Origin: Mycoplasmatota bacterium | Lineage (GTDB): Bacteria > Bacillota_I > Bacilli_A > Izemoplasmatales > Izemoplasmataceae | NCBI GenBank assembly: GCA_030636545.1 | Contig: DAOVWR010000004.1 | Span: 1 to 27,207 of the forward strand | Direction of reading: 5' to 3' | Length of the DNA stretch: 27,207 bases | Shown here: one piece after another, positions 8,221 through 16,281 of the stretch | Position numbering within the stretch: the stretch's first letter is position 1 | Layout of the letters: each line of letters starts with the position of its first letter | Notes under the pieces: model-generated | Database searches by the model: none | The model's input: only the letters and a program-made list of their open reading frames with translations | Told to the model about the DNA's origin: nothing | Made by a program: the position numbers and the translations under genes

Positions 8221-8836
8221 TATTTTTTCCTTTCGATAAGTATAATAGTTTTTGTACTGGTCCATATGTTTTACGATAAATATCAAGTACTCCATATTTC
8301 CTCAATGCCTCTAAATGCATTTTAGTAGGATAACCTTTATGCTTTTCAAATCCATATTCAGGGTACTTTTTAGATAACTCAATCATGTAGTTATCTCTAT
8401 CAACTTTAGCTATTATTGAAGCTGCCGCTATTGTTGCGCTTTTAGCGTCACCTTTAATAATACTTAAATGTGGTATATCAATTTCTGTTAGAGGCATAGC
8501 GTCTGATAAAATAAACGTAGGTTTTATATCTAAAGCAAGGATTGATTCAATCATTGCTTTTTTTGATGCTTGATAAATATTAATCTTATCAATTTCTTCT
8601 GGATATACATAAGTAATCTTATAAGAAATTGCTTTTTTCTTTATCTCTTCACTAAGGACTAGTCTCTTCTTCTCTGATAACTTCTTCGAATCATTTAATC
8701 CTTCAATCTTATTAAATGGATCAAGTATTACTGCCGCTGCGACAACCGGCCCAGCTAGTGGTCCTCTGCCGACCTCATCACACCCAGCGATATACTTATG
8801 TCCTTGATTAAGTAAATCTAATTCAAACTCATACAT
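8213..8836 (-). CDS. rnhB: Ribonuclease HII
   Basis: Cleaves the RNA strand of RNA-DNA hybrids, including single ribonucleotides in DNA. The metal-binding DExGRGP motif is clear in YIAGCDEVGRGPLAGPVV, and LNDSKKLSEKKR plus SIIKGDAKSATIAAASIIAKVDRD hold the further catalytic positions. About 207 residues is normal. Two starts are possible: ATG 8848 or ATG 8836. I prefer 8836 (MYEFELDLL), which overlaps the rbgA stop by 8 bases. Neither has a good ribosome binding site, so coupling to rbgA is likely. The rbgA-rnhB pairing is common in Bacilli. Confidence 0.95.
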   Translation of the reverse strand: MYEFELDLLNQGHKYIAGCDEVGRGPLAGPVVAAAVILDPFNKIEGLNDSKKLSEKKRLVLSEEIKKKAISYKITYVYPEEIDKINIYQASKKAMIESILALDIKPTFILSDAMPLTEIDIPHLSIIKGDAKSATIAAASIIAKVDRDNYMIELSKKYPEYGFEKHKGYPTKMHLEALRKYGVLDIYRKTYGPVQKLLYLSKGKNNV

Positions 8837-9686
8837 AGTCTTTAACATAGTCTAATGTTATCTTCCCAAATTTCTGATGTCTAAAATCATGAAGGAATAA
8901 ATCATTTACTCTGTCATAATCAATCTCATTCCCGGGAAGTAAACATCCTCTTTTTCTTCCGATATCTTCATAGATTTTTAAGATGTCTTCTATATCTACT
9001 TTTATTGAATATCTCTCTTCAAAACGAGAAAGATAATGTTTATAGAGGTATTTGAATCCGAAAATTGCAATTTCATCAATTGGTAAAATATTATCTTTTA
9101 TTGCCCCAGTGATTGCCAACTTAAAAGCAACATCATCATTATCGAATTTAGGCCATAAAATCCCTGGAGTATCCAGCAATTCAAAATCTTGACCAACTCT
9201 TATATATTGAGTATGTCTAGTAACACCTGGTCTATCTTCAGCAATTAATTTCTTCTTATTAGCTAATCTATTTATTAAAGTCGACTTTCCAACGTTAGGT
9301 ATACCGAGGATCATTGTTCTAATTGGTCTTTCTTTTCTGCCTCTTGAAATCTCTTTAGCAATTTGTACTTTTAAGACTTCTTTTAAAACACCTTTTATCT
9401 TATCTACTCCCATACCGTTAAGGGCATTAATTTTCAATGTTTTTACGCCTTTTGCTTCAAAAAAAGAAACCCATTTATCAAGTTCTATAGGATCAGATAA
9501 ATCAGCTTTATTCAAAAGAATAACCCGAGGTTTATTTCCTATTAACTCCTTAATAACTGGATTTTGTGATGAGTAAGGAATTCTAGCATCAAGGAGTTCA
9601 AGTACAACATCAACTAATTTAATTTTTTCTTTTACTTGTTTTTTGGTCTTAGCCATATGGCCAGGATACCATTGTATCTGTTTCAT
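8829..9686 (-). CDS. rbgA: Ribosome biogenesis GTPase RbgA (YlqF)
   Basis: A circularly permuted GTPase needed for late assembly of the 50S subunit. Its 285 residues start with the conserved QWYPGHMAKTKKQ. The G motifs come in permuted order: G4 LLNKADLSD (about 56-64), G1 GIPNVGKST (about 129-137), then G3 DTPGILWP (about 173-180). The C-terminal helical domain, which contacts rRNA, follows. It lies 4 bases after lepB and overlaps rnhB, within the minus-strand operon. Nothing is missing. Confidence 0.96.
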   Translation of the reverse strand: MKQIQWYPGHMAKTKKQVKEKIKLVDVVLELLDARIPYSSQNPVIKELIGNKPRVILLNKADLSDPIELDKWVSFFEAKGVKTLKINALNGMGVDKIKGVLKEVLKVQIAKEISRGRKERPIRTMILGIPNVGKSTLINRLANKKKLIAEDRPGVTRHTQYIRVGQDFELLDTPGILWPKFDNDDVAFKLAITGAIKDNILPIDEIAIFGFKYLYKHYLSRFEERYSIKVDIEDILKIYEDIGRKRGCLLPGNEIDYDRVNDLFLHDFRHQKFGKITLDYVKDYV

Positions 9687-9690
9687 ATAA

Positions 9691-10542
9691 TCACTCCTGA
9701 TTTAAGACATCTCTAAATATATTGTTAAATTTAAATATTACTTTTCCATATATTTGGTCTTCATGAACATAGCCTAGCAAATCACTTCTTGAATCAAGGG
9801 AATTTTCTCTGTTATCTCCTAAAACAAAATAGTGATCTAATGGAACAATAAACTCACACACTTGCAATTGGCTAATATTGCAATATGTATTCACCTCAAT
9901 TGACCCCGATTCATTTTCTAAGAATTCTTGGTCTATTACTGTTCCATTTATTGTAATAATACTGTTATTAATTTCAATATGATCTCCAGGTAATCCGATG
10001 ATTCTTTTTAAGTAAAAGTCTCCATCTTTTGTCTCTAATATAATTATATCAAATTGATCATAATTATTTGTGATATGTGACATGATAATATCTTGTCCTT
10101 CGTAAAATGTTGGTTCCATACTTTGCCCTACTACAGTTGCTGGTGAAAAAGCAACAATATTAGTTAGAGAAACTATCACCATAAAAATTGGAATAACACT
10201 TACTAAATCAAATATATTTAATAACGATTTATGCATTTTATTTTCTCGTTCTGTATCAAGTGCATTTATACTTGAATACATATAAAGCAATATCCCTATT
10301 CCCATTACTATAGATACTCCTAGTAGAAAGACAAACAACGAAGAAGCCACGATAATATCAAATGGAGCATGTTTGAAAAATCTAGTAATAAATATTAAAA
10401 GAACACTGACAAAAACAATTGATATTTTTTTTATCAATTTTTTTCTGTATTTGTTAGTTGAGACTGTATAATTTATCTCTTCAACAATTTCACTAATTTC
10501 TTCTTCGGTATTATCTTCTAAATCATTCATTTCATTTAACAT
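9691..10542 (-). CDS. lepB: Signal peptidase I with extra N-terminal membrane helices
   Basis: Membrane serine protease that removes signal peptides outside the membrane. Catalytic motifs are intact: GQSMEPTFYEG (Ser about 141), YLKRIIGLPGD (Lys about 179) and GDNRENSLDSR. The N terminus is unusual: an acidic cytosolic stretch, then three hydrophobic segments (about 40-56, 62-90 and 108-135) before the catalytic domain, where most Gram-positive enzymes have one. A frame from GTG 10551 exists, but that GTG is inside the ribosome binding site. ATG 10540-10542 follows AGGTGAAGCAA and was chosen. It lies 9 bases after the ftsK-family gene. Confidence 0.94.
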   Translation of the reverse strand: MLNEMNDLEDNTEEEISEIVEEINYTVSTNKYRKKLIKKISIVFVSVLLIFITRFFKHAPFDIIVASSLFVFLLGVSIVMGIGILLYMYSSINALDTERENKMHKSLLNIFDLVSVIPIFMVIVSLTNIVAFSPATVVGQSMEPTFYEGQDIIMSHITNNYDQFDIIILETKDGDFYLKRIIGLPGDHIEINNSIITINGTVIDQEFLENESGSIEVNTYCNISQLQVCEFIVPLDHYFVLGDNRENSLDSRSDLLGYVHEDQIYGKVIFKFNNIFRDVLNQE

Positions 10543-10551
10543 TTGCTTCAC

Positions 10552-12528
10552 CTAATTCTCGTTGAGAACCTCTTCTAGTTCTTGTTCATTTACAAGTACG
10601 CTTCTAGCTTTAGATCCAACGTTGTCAGATACTATTCCTAAATCAGCTAACAATTCAACAATTTTTTGAGCTCTATTAAAGCCAATATTGAATTCTTTAC
10701 TTATTTTATTTATTGAAGCTTTACCCTTGATAACTACATAGTTGGCAACATCATGTAATAATTCATCTGAAGAAGATGAACTAATTACTTTTTTCATTAG
10801 CTTATCCTGTGTAAAGAAATACTCACTTGATCTTTGTCTTTTAATAAATTCAATAACGTTATGGATTTCTAAATCAGAGACATATGCCCCTTGAACACGA
10901 CGTTGTGGTTGTCCACTTTCAGCATAAAGCATATCTCCACGTCCCAGTAGTTTATCAGCACCAACACTATCAATTATTGTCATAGAATCAACATAACTAG
11001 AAACCATAAAGGCTAGTCTTGTTGGAATATTAGATTTAATAGTACCTTTAATAACATCTGTCGATGGTCTTTGAGTAGCAATAATTAAATGGATACCACA
11101 AGCTCTGGCTTTTTGTGTTAATCTCATAATTGCGCTTTCGACAGTACGAGAAGCAATAACCATTAAATCAGCTAATTCATCTACCACAATTACGATATAA
11201 GGCATTAGTTTAAGTTTACCTTCTCTTTCAACTTTTTCATTATATGAAACGATATCTTTTACAATTTCATTCGAAAACATTTGAAATCTATTTTCCATTT
11301 CATCTACTGCCCACTTCAATCCTGCCGTTGCTATTTTAGCATCTGTGATAACCGGTGTGATTAAATGAGGTAAATCGTTATAGGCAGATAATTCTACCAT
11401 CTTAGGATCAACTAAAACTAGTTTTAGCTCATCAGGTGAATACTTAAATAAGAAAATCATTAAGCTTGTCTTAATCCTTACAGATTTTCTTCTACGTGAC
11501 GCACCTGCTACTATACCATGTGGCATTTTGGAAACTGATGCATAAACACCTTTTCCATCAATATCTAGTCCAAGACCTACAGTTAACGGGTCTTTAGCAT
11601 TAATAAATTCATCACGATTAACAATATCAATAAAATTAACAATTTCCGCAATTTTATTAGGAACTTCAATTCCAATAGTGCTTTTACCAGGAATTGGAGC
11701 TTCAATTCTAATTTCTTTTGCTGCTAATGCCATTTTAATGTTATCTGATATTCCAGTAACCTTTTTAACATTTACTCCACTATCTAAAATTATTTCATAT
11801 CTTGTTACTGTGGGACCTTTTGTATGTGTATAAACACTAGCTCCAACACCAAATTCTTGAAATGTTTTATTTAGGATATCAATTTGTTCTTGAATCCACT
11901 CACCGCTATCGCTTGCTTTTTGAAGTGGTTTTGAAAGCAATGAGAAAGGTGGTAACCGATATTTTTTATTATACTTATTTAATGCTGGTTTTTCTTCTTT
12001 TTTCATTGGAATTTCTTCTTTAGCTTTTACTTCTTTAACTTTTACTTCTTTATCTTCAAAGAAATCACTTATATTTGTTTGAGGTAAATTCTCATCATGT
12101 CCAAAGAATTCTTTAACTTCTTCACCTGTTTTCGTTTCTTTATTTGCTTCAAAATTTTCATAAGATTCATATGTATCAGTTTTCTTGATATTTTTCTTGC
12201 CCTGTAATTCAAGTGCTTCATTTAAATTACTACCACTAACTAAATCAAATTCAGGAAATTCAGATCCATATTTTCTCTTTCTGTCTTCTTTAGTCATTCT
12301 CGGTTTTGTTCTAAATGAATCATATTGTTTATCAATGTCCCCAGCTCTAATATGAGGATTAGGAATAACAACTTCATCTTTTACTTTTGTTCCAAAGATT
12401 GGTGAAACAAAAGGGTTTTTCTTATATGCCTCTTTTTTAGGCACAATCATAATTTCAGGTATAACAAAAGGCACCGTATCCGGCGTTCTTTCTTTAACTG
12501 CTTCGATTCTTTTTCTCTTAAAAAACAT
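10552..12528 (-). CDS. FtsK/SpoIIIE-family protein, SftA-like, with abnormal Walker A
   Basis: A 658-residue relative of the DNA translocases that clear chromosomes from the division septum. It lacks N-terminal membrane helices, as does cytosolic SftA of Bacillus. Residues 1-180 are a charged linker; 185-335 are the alpha domain; 336-560 the RecA-like beta motor; 590-658 the gamma winged helix that reads KOPS/SRS sites (FNIGFNRAQKIVELL). Walker B is intact (IVIVVDELAD, Asp450-Glu451). Walker A is not: where the family has GATGSGKS, this protein has G342-ASRRRKS349, with three Arg in place of Gly-Ser-Gly. The usual SQVDSRTILD reads SYVDSMTIID. The frame is open throughout. The protein may not hydrolyse ATP, or the locus has decayed or been mis-sequenced. 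Confidence 0.9.
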   Translation of the reverse strand: MFFKRKRIEAVKERTPDTVPFVIPEIMIVPKKEAYKKNPFVSPIFGTKVKDEVVIPNPHIRAGDIDKQYDSFRTKPRMTKEDRKRKYGSEFPEFDLVSGSNLNEALELQGKKNIKKTDTYESYENFEANKETKTGEEVKEFFGHDENLPQTNISDFFEDKEVKVKEVKAKEEIPMKKEEKPALNKYNKKYRLPPFSLLSKPLQKASDSGEWIQEQIDILNKTFQEFGVGASVYTHTKGPTVTRYEIILDSGVNVKKVTGISDNIKMALAAKEIRIEAPIPGKSTIGIEVPNKIAEIVNFIDIVNRDEFINAKDPLTVGLGLDIDGKGVYASVSKMPHGIVAGASRRRKSVRIKTSLMIFLFKYSPDELKLVLVDPKMVELSAYNDLPHLITPVITDAKIATAGLKWAVDEMENRFQMFSNEIVKDIVSYNEKVEREGKLKLMPYIVIVVDELADLMVIASRTVESAIMRLTQKARACGIHLIIATQRPSTDVIKGTIKSNIPTRLAFMVSSYVDSMTIIDSVGADKLLGRGDMLYAESGQPQRRVQGAYVSDLEIHNVIEFIKRQRSSEYFFTQDKLMKKVISSSSSDELLHDVANYVVIKGKASINKISKEFNIGFNRAQKIVELLADLGIVSDNVGSKARSVLVNEQELEEVLNEN

Positions 12529-12542
12529 AGTATCACCCTTTA

Positions 12543-12878
12543 TTAACTAATTGTTTTTGTAATGAAATCTTTAACTTCTTGATAGGATTTTCTCTTTTTG
12601 TTTACTAAACGTCCAATTTCTTTGTTATTTACAAATATTAAGAAACTAGGTACACCATAGATGTTTAAATGTTTATCTAGTTCAAGATTAGCATTTTTCT
12701 CGATTTTATAGAAATTAAATTCTTTAAAATCATTGATTATCTCTGGCATAAACCTTCTAGATACAAAGCAATCTGGACAAAAAAGAGTATTCCAGTAAAT
12801 AATTACTTTCTCATTTTTCTCAACAATCTCGTAATATTGTTCCATATTTTCAATCTTGTTCATCTTGTTCATCTTCAT
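12543..12878 (-). CDS. Thioredoxin-like protein
   Basis: About 111 residues with a thioredoxin fold. The active-site CxxC is Cys-Pro-Asp-Cys in YWNTLFCPDCFVSRR, and the cis-proline loop is YGVPSFLIF. It probably exchanges disulfides in the cytosol, since no signal peptide is present. CPDC differs from the classical CGPC, as in many YtpP-like proteins. The start is unclear: in-frame ATGs lie at 12878, 12872, 12863 and 12845, with no convincing ribosome binding site, and the gene overlaps the upstream stop at 12850. Translational coupling is likely. It lies 14 bases before the ftsK-family gene. Confidence 0.85.
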   Translation of the reverse strand: MKMNKMNKIENMEQYYEIVEKNEKVIIYWNTLFCPDCFVSRRFMPEIINDFKEFNFYKIEKNANLELDKHLNIYGVPSFLIFVNNKEIGRLVNKKRKSYQEVKDFITKTIS

Positions 12879-13617
12879 CAATTATTCCTTCTTCTATCAT
12901 TGTTGTAATTTCTGATTCAATCATTTCTAGTTCTACAGGTTTGTCAAATAGTTTTTTCGAGTAAACCTTAGTAGTTTCTTCACCTACAATACCTATTATA
13001 ACAACACAAACTTTCTTAGTCATTACATCTACACTAGTATTGATTACTAATTTTCTAAACCAATAGACTGGATTAAAAATATTTAATGCAGCTCCACCAT
13101 ACTTAACCACTTTACCAACTTTATATTTTTGGGCTGCCTTAATAATTTTGTATTCTTGTATTTGTCTTTTCTTGTCAAACATTTGCATAATTTGTGTCAT
13201 CTGTAAATTCATTGTATTCTTTAATACTGGCTTATCTAAAATCTCTTTAATTCTATCAGTTATATAGTGATTTAGATTAAGTAATTCATGAACATTTAAT
13301 TCAAGCATAGGATACTTTGATTCTGGAAAAAAATAGCCAGCTATCTCTTCAATAAGTTCATAACTCATCTCAAAAGTAAGCTTAGCAATACTCTTATTTC
13401 CGAGTTTCTTGTTTCTTTTAAATAGTTTTCGCTTTTCGATAATCAATAATTTAAGTTCTTCTTCATCAACCTCAACATCTGATCTTTTAATATCTTCTAT
13501 ATTCAAATTTTTACCTCTTACAAGTAAAAATATAAAAATCGCCGTAAAAGCAATAGCTCCAGTAGCCATTCCTAAGAAAAAATTAATAAACCCGCCAAAA
13601 GAAATTTCAAAAAACAT
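12850..13617 (-). CDS. Membrane-anchored protein, unknown
   Basis: A 255-residue protein I do not recognise. One membrane helix at residues about 8-32 (NFFLGMATGAIAFTAIFIFLLV) anchors a large, mostly helical cytosolic domain. A stretch near 175-190 (ALNIFNPVYWFRKLV) looks like a second membrane-associated segment, and the C terminus is strongly acidic (EEGIIDEDEQDEQD). The ATG has AGGAG 8 bases upstream and an extended -10 promoter about 25 bases upstream. It is the first gene of the operon leading to the thioredoxin-like, ftsK-family and lepB genes, so an envelope or division role is conceivable. No function is assigned. Confidence 0.8.
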   Translation of the reverse strand: MFFEISFGGFINFFLGMATGAIAFTAIFIFLLVRGKNLNIEDIKRSDVEVDEEELKLLIIEKRKLFKRNKKLGNKSIAKLTFEMSYELIEEIAGYFFPESKYPMLELNVHELLNLNHYITDRIKEILDKPVLKNTMNLQMTQIMQMFDKKRQIQEYKIIKAAQKYKVGKVVKYGGAALNIFNPVYWFRKLVINTSVDVMTKKVCVVIIGIVGEETTKVYSKKLFDKPVELEMIESEITTMIEEGIIDEDEQDEQD

Positions 13618-13639
13618 GATATCAACTCCTAACTTACTA

Positions 13640-13653
13640 AATATTATAACATA
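13640..13653 (-). promoter_or_regulatory. Extended -10 promoter of the 13617 operon
   Basis: Minus-strand TATGTTATAATATT with TATAAT at 13643-13648 and an upstream TGT, no clear -35. It should drive the run from 13617 down to about 7450, since no other strong promoter was noticed inside it. Confidence 0.65.
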
Positions 13654-13711
13654 TTTATCATTTATATTGTGTATATATTATGATTATGAGATAATATTAA
13701 AAGGTGATAAT

Positions 13712-14521
13712 ATGAAAAAATACTTAATTGTCCTAGATTTGGATGGTACATTGTTATATGATTGGAAAACACTTAAAGAAGAAACAAAAGATTACTTGCT
13801 AGAAGTCTCTAAACAAGGTCACAAACTTGTCATAGCGACAGGAAGACCATTTAGAAGTTCTGAGAAATTTCATAAGATGCTTAAGTTAGATACACCAATA
13901 ATCAATTATAACGGTGGATTAGTTACTTCTAAAAATGATGATAACTTCCAATGTTTTAGTTTAACAGTTGAAAGAGAATATATTCTAGATATCTTTGAGA
14001 ATACAAAACAGTATATGGAAAATGCTTTTGGTGAAATTGGTGATCATATTTATTTACTTCATGATACAGAGGAAATAAGACCTTTAATTCATAATTTCAA
14101 TGGAGCTCTGTTAACTGTAGGTGACTTCAAAGATACTCTTCCAGGAAATACTAATGGATTCATTATTATTGCTAATAAAGGGCAAGGACAATACATTGAA
14201 GATTATGTTGAAAAGAACTATAAAGGCAAAGTTCTTCACCGTAACTGGGGAAATGAATACAGTTTTATTATTGAATTGTTCACCCCTGAAACTAATAAAG
14301 GTAATGGGATTGAATATGTATCCAAGTACTTAGGGTTTGAAAAAGAACAAATTATCGCCTTTGGAGATGGACATAATGATATCGAAATGCTTGAATATGC
14401 AGGACTTGGAATTGCAATGTCAAATGCCCATCACAGTTTACTAGAAGTCGCAGATTTAATACTAGAAGATTCTAATAAAGAAAATGGGATTGAAAAGTTC
14501 TTAACTAAATTCTTATCATAA
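13712..14521 (+). CDS. Cof-type HAD hydrolase
   Basis: Haloacid dehalogenase-superfamily phosphatase of the Cof/YidA class, 269 residues, likely a cytosolic sugar- or nucleotide-phosphate phosphatase. Motif I is DLDGTLL (Asp9 and Asp11 by this start), motif II ATGRP, and motif IV GDGHNDIEML, with the class IIB cap between. The open frame extends upstream to 13409, but that part overlaps the unknown gene on the other strand and has no ribosome binding site. ATG 13712-13714 has AAAAGGTGAT just upstream and starts the family's usual N terminus. It is monocistronic, with a terminator directly behind. Confidence 0.94.
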   Translation: MKKYLIVLDLDGTLLYDWKTLKEETKDYLLEVSKQGHKLVIATGRPFRSSEKFHKMLKLDTPIINYNGGLVTSKNDDNFQCFSLTVEREYILDIFENTKQYMENAFGEIGDHIYLLHDTEEIRPLIHNFNGALLTVGDFKDTLPGNTNGFIIIANKGQGQYIEDYVEKNYKGKVLHRNWGNEYSFIIELFTPETNKGNGIEYVSKYLGFEKEQIIAFGDGHNDIEMLEYAGLGIAMSNAHHSLLEVADLILEDSNKENGIEKFLTKFLS

Positions 14522-14525
14522 AAAT

Positions 14526-14551
14526 AAAAAGAGACAATCGTCTCTTTTTTT
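14526..14551 (+). terminator. Bidirectional terminator between HAD gene and ffh
   Basis: AAAAAGAGAC-AATC-GTCTCTTTTTTT, a short stem with A- and T-tracts on both sides. It ends the plus-strand HAD gene and the convergent minus-strand ffh, whose stop codon at 14550-14552 lies in the T-tract. Confidence 0.88.
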
Positions 14552-15953
14552 AGTATCTAAATCTATTTCTGTTTTTTCCTTTTCCTTTTTTCTGTTTAAC
14601 CGGTGTGTTTCTCATTGCTCCTAGAGCACTTGCAGAATTCATTTTAGAAGGATCCATACCTGCCATTTTTTTCATCATTTGCCCTTGTTGTTCGAGTGAT
14701 TGAATTAATTTATTAACATCACTTACACTTCTTCCTGAACCTCTTGCGACACGTCTTCTTCTTGAACTACTTCTTGAGATTAATTTAGGATCTTTTCTTT
14801 CCGCTTTGGTCATTGATTGAATAAGTGCTTTTATATAGATAGTTTGTTTCTCATCAATATTTTGTCCTTTTAGAGCTTTATTCATCCCAGGAATAAGTTT
14901 CATCATTCCTCCCAAAGAGCCCATTTTCTTTATCATATTTAATTGTTTTAGATAATCATCATAGTTATATTTACCTGACATCATTTTTTCCATTAAACTC
15001 ATCATATCATCTTCATCGATATTTTCAGTTACCTTATCAACAAGTGTTAATACATCTCCCATTCCTAAAATACGAGATGCCATTCTATCAGGATGGAATA
15101 CTTCTAATTGATCGAGTTTTTCTCCCATACCAACAAACTTAATTGGTATATTAGTTACTTGTCTTAAACTCAGAGCAGCTCCACCACGTGTATCACCATC
15201 AAGTTTTGTTAGAATTGCTCCAGTTACTGATAATGTTTCATGGAAACTTGAAGCAACATTTACAGCATCTTGCCCAGTCATTGCATCAAGATTTAATAAT
15301 ACCTCTTCAGGTTTCAAGATATCTTTAATATCAACTAATTCTTGCATCATTTTATTATCAATATGTAACCGTCCTGCGGTATCAGCGATAATTAAATTAT
15401 TTCCATTAGATACTGCGTACTCTAGTGCTTTCTTAATGATTGTTTGCGGTTTTTCAAATATTCCCATTTCAAAAACATCAACATTAAGTTGAGCACCAAT
15501 TGTTTTTAATTGTTCAATAGCTGCTGGTCTATAAATATCTAAAGCAACTAATAAAGGTTTTAAATTGTTATTCTTTCTTAAATGAAAAGCAAGTTTTCCA
15601 GCAGTAGTAGTTTTCCCTGCACCTTGAAGTCCTACCATCATTATCTTGGTAATGCCAATCATATTTATCGTTAAAGGCGCAGCTTTTTCTCCCATGATAT
15701 TTTTAAGTTCTTCATGAACAATTTTAACTACTTGTTGTCCGGGGTTTAAGCCTTTAAGGATTTTCTCTCCCATTGCTTGTTCTTTAACTGTTTTTGTAAA
15801 TTCTTTCACTACTTTGAAGTTAACGTCCGCTTCTAATAACGATAATCTAACTTCTCTCATCATTTCTTCAATGTCTTTTTCTGTTAGTCGTCCTTTACCT
15901 GTAACTCTTCTCAAAGACATTTGAAGGCGATCTGATAAATTATCAAAAGCCAT
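14550..15953 (-). CDS. ffh: Signal recognition particle protein Ffh
   Basis: SRP54 GTPase that binds signal sequences on nascent membrane proteins and docks with FtsY. It has 467 residues. The N domain covers about 1-90 and the G domain 95-300, with G1 GLQGAGKTTTAGKLA, DTAGRLHID, and TKLDGDTRGGAALS. The methionine-rich M domain follows, containing the SRP-RNA-binding segment SSSRRRRVARGSGRSV. The tail is Met/Lys-rich (GQMMKKMAGMDPSKM). It lies 4 bases after ylxM in the order ftsY-ylxM-ffh seen across Bacilli. Confidence 0.97.
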   Translation of the reverse strand: MAFDNLSDRLQMSLRRVTGKGRLTEKDIEEMMREVRLSLLEADVNFKVVKEFTKTVKEQAMGEKILKGLNPGQQVVKIVHEELKNIMGEKAAPLTINMIGITKIMMVGLQGAGKTTTAGKLAFHLRKNNNLKPLLVALDIYRPAAIEQLKTIGAQLNVDVFEMGIFEKPQTIIKKALEYAVSNGNNLIIADTAGRLHIDNKMMQELVDIKDILKPEEVLLNLDAMTGQDAVNVASSFHETLSVTGAILTKLDGDTRGGAALSLRQVTNIPIKFVGMGEKLDQLEVFHPDRMASRILGMGDVLTLVDKVTENIDEDDMMSLMEKMMSGKYNYDDYLKQLNMIKKMGSLGGMMKLIPGMNKALKGQNIDEKQTIYIKALIQSMTKAERKDPKLISRSSSRRRRVARGSGRSVSDVNKLIQSLEQQGQMMKKMAGMDPSKMNSASALGAMRNTPVKQKKGKGKNRNRFRY

Positions 15954-15957
15954 AGTA

Positions 15958-16281
15958 TCACTCTACTTTCTCAAGTTCCTTAACTAAATCTAAGACTTTA
16001 TTTAAGTCTTTTTCATTTTTCATTTTTTCTAAAATTTTATATCGCAATTTATCTTTATTTCGTAGTTCTAATTTTGATTCATAATCATATAGTTTCTTAA
16101 CAGTTCTTTTTAATTGATCATGAACTGCGTTTCTACTAACATTCATATTTTCAGATATTTCTGAAATTGAATAATTATTATAGTAATATGATTCCATATA
16201 TTCTTTTTGTTTATCTGTTAGTAAGTCTTGGTAGACATCGTATAATTCACTTATTTCAATTGCTTTATCGAGTATATTCAT
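15958..16281 (-). CDS. ylxM: YlxM-family SRP-associated protein
   Basis: A small protein of 107 residues with a sigma-like helix-turn-helix (LTDKQKEYMESYYYNNYSIS then EISENMNVSRNAVHDQLKR). YlxM is found next to ffh and ftsY in Gram-positive bacteria and Mollicutes; it has been shown in streptococci to bind the SRP and affect its GTPase activity. Despite the helix-turn-helix it is not known as a classical regulator. Its ATG overlaps the ftsY stop by one base (TAATG). Confidence 0.9.
   Translation of the reverse strand: MNILDKAIEISELYDVYQDLLTDKQKEYMESYYYNNYSISEISENMNVSRNAVHDQLKRTVKKLYDYESKLELRNKDKLRYKILEKMKNEKDLNKVLDLVKELEKVE

Noticed and set aside
11470..11505. Local double frameshift explaining the odd FtsK Walker A
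   Set aside because: The other two frames of this stretch hit stop codons within a few codons and do not restore GSGKS; the change is by substitution.
13409..13711. Extra N-terminal part of the HAD gene
   Set aside because: It overlaps the unknown minus-strand gene and its promoter, has no ribosome binding site, and the family start with AAGGTGAT upstream is at 13712.
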